Shown here piece by piece: positions 6,385-7,709 of a stretch of DNA of 7,709 nucleotides. Under the pieces are notes generated by a model, which was not told the origin of the DNA, did not search any database, and saw nothing but the letters and a program-made list of their open reading frames with translations. This stretch comes from Parcubacteria group bacterium CG10_big_fil_rev_8_21_14_0_10_38_31. Lineage in GTDB: Bacteria > Patescibacteriota > Minisyncoccia > GCA-002772825. Numbering within the stretch: position 1 is the first letter of the stretch; every line of letters starts with the position of its first letter. A program made the position numbers and the translations under genes. The stretch lies in the NCBI GenBank assembly GCA_002772825.1, contig PFDM01000024.1:1-7709 (forward strand). Direction: 5' to 3'.

Positions 6385-6395
6385 CCTCTGGGCTA

Positions 6396-6425
6396 TCAAC
6401 ATACCATGTCGACATAGTATGTTGA
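6396..6425. repeat. 30-nt palindrome downstream of topA
   Basis: Arms TCAACATACCATGTC and its complement (6411-6425) meet at GTCGAC with a single mismatched pair (6405/6416). There is no loop. Its sequence is unrelated to the neighbouring palindromes and carries no U run. Two-fold symmetry fits a protein-binding site or another palindromic insert; function unknown. Confidence 0.7.
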
Positions 6426-6450
6426 CCAGTAACCTTATACCTGAAATACA

Positions 6451-6494
6451 AAAGGCCAACTATAATCCGCCGTGGCGTATTATAATTGGCCTTT
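6451..6494 (-). terminator. Hairpin terminator of the small-protein unit
   Basis: The 21-nt arms (AAAGGCCAA outer ends, two mismatches) surround GT, with a core close to TCCGCCGTGGCGGA. On the minus strand the stem is followed by TTTTGTATTT, a usable U-rich tract, so it should end transcription of the two small genes. The hairpin overlaps the last codons and stop of the 6480-6671 gene. It belongs to the same core-sharing palindrome family. Confidence 0.65.
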
Positions 6495-6671
6495 AGAAAA
6501 ATTTTCTTTATCCATGGCAAGGGCATACAGCGAGTAAAATCCTGTATGCTTCTTGTAAAAAAATAATCCTCCCAGATCTTCCTCTCCCAAAAGAAGAAAA
6601 TCCGGTTCTTCTTCCGTAAGGTAACTACCTTCTTCATTTATAACCTTATGGAATTTTAATAGCTCCGCCAT
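6480..6671 (-). CDS. Small acidic protein, unknown family (paralogue of 6722-6874)
   Basis: I do not recognise this 63-residue protein. It is probably real: a near-ideal Shine-Dalgarno AGGAGGT (6677-6683 on the minus strand) lies 5 nt from the ATG, which is rare in this window. It shares an architecture with the upstream small gene: N-terminal MAELLKFHK (compare MGKVLLFKK), an acidic stretch, then a DF..L.GEE.LG block (24-34). A C-terminal aromatic segment (LFFYKKHTGFYSLYALAM, 36-53) is absent from its partner. No signal peptide or transmembrane helix is evident. Its last codons (KGQL) and stop lie in the terminator palindrome. It is probably co-transcribed with the 6722-6874 gene, 50 nt upstream. 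Confidence 0.7.
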   Translation of the reverse strand: MAELLKFHKVINEEGSYLTEEEPDFLLLGEEDLGGLFFYKKHTGFYSLYALAMDKENFSKGQL

Positions 6672-6676
6672 ATCCC

Positions 6677-6683
6677 ACCTCCT
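6677..6683 (-). promoter_or_regulatory. Strong Shine-Dalgarno site, 6480-6671 gene
   Basis: AGGAGGT on the minus strand, 5 nt before the ATG at 6671. It is the main evidence that this short frame is translated. Confidence 0.8.
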
Positions 6684-6703
6684 GTATTTACGAGGTTAAA
6701 TGG

Positions 6704-6726
6704 CTACCTACTACCTAACACCTAAC
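6704..6726. repeat. 7-bp tandem repeat between the small genes
   Basis: Three successive 7-bp units, CTACCTA, CTACCTA and ACACCTA, are followed by AC. On the minus strand this reads as GTTAGGT-like units, starting at the stop codon of the 6722-6874 gene; the TAG stop is part of a unit. The repeat may have set the gene's present 3' end. Confidence 0.65.
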
Positions 6727-6874
6727 GCTGACCGATGAAATTCACTATTCGATCACCTATAACTTCTTCTCCGGGAAAGAGGGGGTCAAAATCTTCCATG
6801 GTCTCAGACACAACCCCTCTTTTCTCCTCTTCTTCCAATATCTCTCTTTTTTTAAATAACAGAACCTTGCCCAT
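6722..6874 (-). CDS. Small acidic protein, unknown family (paralogue of 6480-6671)
   Basis: This 50-residue protein is unrecognised. I chose the ATG at 6874 because AAGGAGGT (6882-6889) lies 7 nt upstream on the minus strand. The upstream in-frame ATG at 6931 sits at the predicted transcription start and has no ribosome site. The protein begins MGKVLLFKKREILEEEEKRG, a basic N-terminus followed by an acidic run. It then has EDFDPLFPGEEVIGDRIVNF (27-46), whose DF..L..GEE..G pattern matches the partner gene. It is soluble by appearance, with no membrane segment. It is the first gene of a two-gene unit with its own promoter, divergent from the Rel gene. A 7-bp tandem repeat begins at its stop. 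Confidence 0.75.
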   Translation of the reverse strand: MGKVLLFKKREILEEEEKRGVVSETMEDFDPLFPGEEVIGDRIVNFIGQR

Positions 6875-6881
6875 AATCACA

Positions 6882-6889
6882 ACCTCCTT
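6882..6889 (-). promoter_or_regulatory. Strong Shine-Dalgarno site, 6722-6874 gene
   Basis: AAGGAGGT on the minus strand, 7 nt before the ATG at 6874. It decides the start codon in favour of the 50-residue form over the 69-residue one. Confidence 0.85.
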
Positions 6890-6935
6890 TTTAAGAGATG
6901 TATACTTTATCGGCTTCCCAAAATTATTCATCTAT

Positions 6936-6963
6936 TGTATAATAAAATTGTTAAAAAAGTCAA
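6936..6963 (-). promoter_or_regulatory. Promoter of the small-protein unit
   Basis: On the minus strand, -35 TTGACT (6958-6963) is followed after 16 nt by TATACA (6936-6941); an 18-nt alternative is TACAAT (6934-6939). The start near 6929 gives a leader of about 55 nt that ends in the strong Shine-Dalgarno site. An overlapping plus-strand TATAAT (6938-6943) could be the -10 for the divergent Rel gene, but it has no good -35. Confidence 0.55.
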
Positions 6964-7008
6964 CCCCACCGAACAAAGTGTAAGAGGATAAACCCAGAAA
7001 AAACATTT

Positions 7009-7709
7009 ATGGAATACGATATACAAGAAATAATAGGTCAGCTTAGAGAGCCTCTTGAGGCGGATGTTAAGATTATAGAGAAAGCCTATAACTTCGCCAA
7101 AAATGTTCACGAAGGTCAAGAAAGATTTTCCGGGAAACCTTATTTTTCTCACCCTTTTGAGACGGCAAAGATACTAGCTTCTCTGCACTTAGACGCAGTC
7201 ACTATCGCCGCCGGACTCCTCCACGACATAATAGAAGATACCTCTACAACAGAAAAAGAAATTCGGAAGGAATTTGGCGAGGAAATTTTAGGCCTTATAA
7301 AAGGGGCTACAAAACTTGGTAAACTTAAATACAGCGGAGTGGAACGTCATGTAGAAAATTTACGAAAGCTATTTCTAGCTATGGCGAAAGATATCCGAGT
7401 AATCCTTATAAAACTCGCTGACAGGCTTCATAATATGCAGACCCTACAGTATGTCCGAGAGGAAAAAAGAAAAAGAATAGCACTGGATACATTTGAAATA
7501 TATGTACCGATTGCCAATAGACTTGGCATGGGTTACTTCAAAGGGGAATTAGAGGATCTGGTGTTTCCATATCTTCATCCGGATGAATATAAAATAGTAA
7601 AAAAGATTTCTAAAGAAAAAATTAAAGAAGGAGATAAAATTTTACTAAAGTTAAAACACAAGGTTGAGACTGAACTTGAAAAAGAAGGTGTTAAGCCGAT
7701 AAGTATCCA
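7009..7709 (+). CDS. RelA/SpoT-family (p)ppGpp enzyme, N-terminal part
   Basis: Long RelA/SpoT homologues make and hydrolyse the alarmone (p)ppGpp. Only the first 233 codons are here; the frame runs off the window. They form the HD-type hydrolase domain: R39 in HEGQERFSG, H48 in FSHP, H72-D73 and E76-D77 in LLHDIIEDT, the KLGKLKYSG segment (102-110), and D138/N142 in IKLADRLHNMQTL. All residues known to be needed for Mn-dependent hydrolysis in the Streptococcus Rel enzyme have counterparts, so hydrolase activity is expected. The synthetase domain would lie beyond the edge and cannot be judged, so I do not choose between rel, relA and spoT. An in-frame stop upstream makes the ATG at 7009 the earliest one possible; no Shine-Dalgarno site is well placed (AGAGG is over 20 nt away). 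It is divergent from the small-protein unit. Confidence 0.93.
   Translation, partial: MEYDIQEIIGQLREPLEADVKIIEKAYNFAKNVHEGQERFSGKPYFSHPFETAKILASLHLDAVTIAAGLLHDIIEDTSTTEKEIRKEFGEEILGLIKGATKLGKLKYSGVERHVENLRKLFLAMAKDIRVILIKLADRLHNMQTLQYVREEKRKRIALDTFEIYVPIANRLGMGYFKGELEDLVFPYLHPDEYKIVKKISKEKIKEGDKILLKLKHKVETELEKEGVKPISI

Noticed and set aside
6154..6637. Minus-strand frames of about 100 codons over the end of topA and the palindromes
   Set aside because: They overlap topA, the repeats and the better-supported 6480-6671 gene; no Shine-Dalgarno site and no recognisable motif.
6735..6983. 82-codon plus-strand frame opposite the small acidic protein
   Set aside because: It is the shadow of the 6722-6874 gene, whose strand has both promoter and strong ribosome site.
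6928..7152. 74-codon minus-strand frame over the start of the Rel gene
   Set aside because: Antisense to clear Rel hydrolase coding sequence and across the promoter region; no ribosome site.
52..7709. Recoded UGA (Gly), as in Gracilibacteria and Absconditabacteria
   Set aside because: None of the eight complete genes ends in TGA, which raised the idea, but full-length frames contain no in-frame TGA and Gly is read from GGN, so the standard code suffices.

Overview
The window looks like a compact housekeeping region from a bacterium of the Patescibacteria/CPR type, probably Parcubacteria-like. That placement is inference, not proof. It rests on short, densely packed genes with few Shine-Dalgarno sites, an rpsP-khpA-trmD cluster with no rimM, a DprA without its N-terminal SAM domain, an S16 with a long acidic tail, and many G+C-rich palindromes in A+T-richer DNA. 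All stops used are TAA or TAG, and the standard code reads cleanly through every gene.

Layout: positions 52-3140 are on the minus strand. Transcription runs serS (3140-1878), then rpsP (1751-1293), khpA (1151-822) and trmD (747-52). The gaps hold promoters and palindromes: a 40-nt palindrome plus two half-repeats between serS and rpsP, a 46-nt palindrome overlapping the khpA promoter, and a perfect 36-nt palindrome between khpA and trmD. A 45-bp divergent gap separates serS from dprA (3186-4055) and topA (4106-6304) on the plus strand. After topA come 190 bases with three successive palindromes. Next is a minus-strand unit of two small acidic proteins (genes 6722-6874 and 6480-6671), which has its own promoter, two very good Shine-Dalgarno sites and a terminator. 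Diverging from it is the 5' part of a RelA/SpoT-family gene (7009 to the window end).

Functionally, rpsP, khpA, trmD and serS serve translation: ribosome assembly, an RNA chaperone, tRNA m1G37 methylation and tRNA-Ser charging. dprA and topA serve DNA uptake/recombination and supercoiling control. The Rel enzyme governs (p)ppGpp.

Three things merit a second look. First, a family of palindromes shares the core TCCGCC...GGCGGA with interchangeable arms, and palindromic DNA also sits in frame inside trmD and topA. Second, the two small proteins appear to be paralogues of an unrecognised family (MxxhLxFxK ... DF..L..GEEhhG). Third, -10 boxes lie 6-7 nt from the rpsP and trmD start codons, suggesting leaderless mRNAs.
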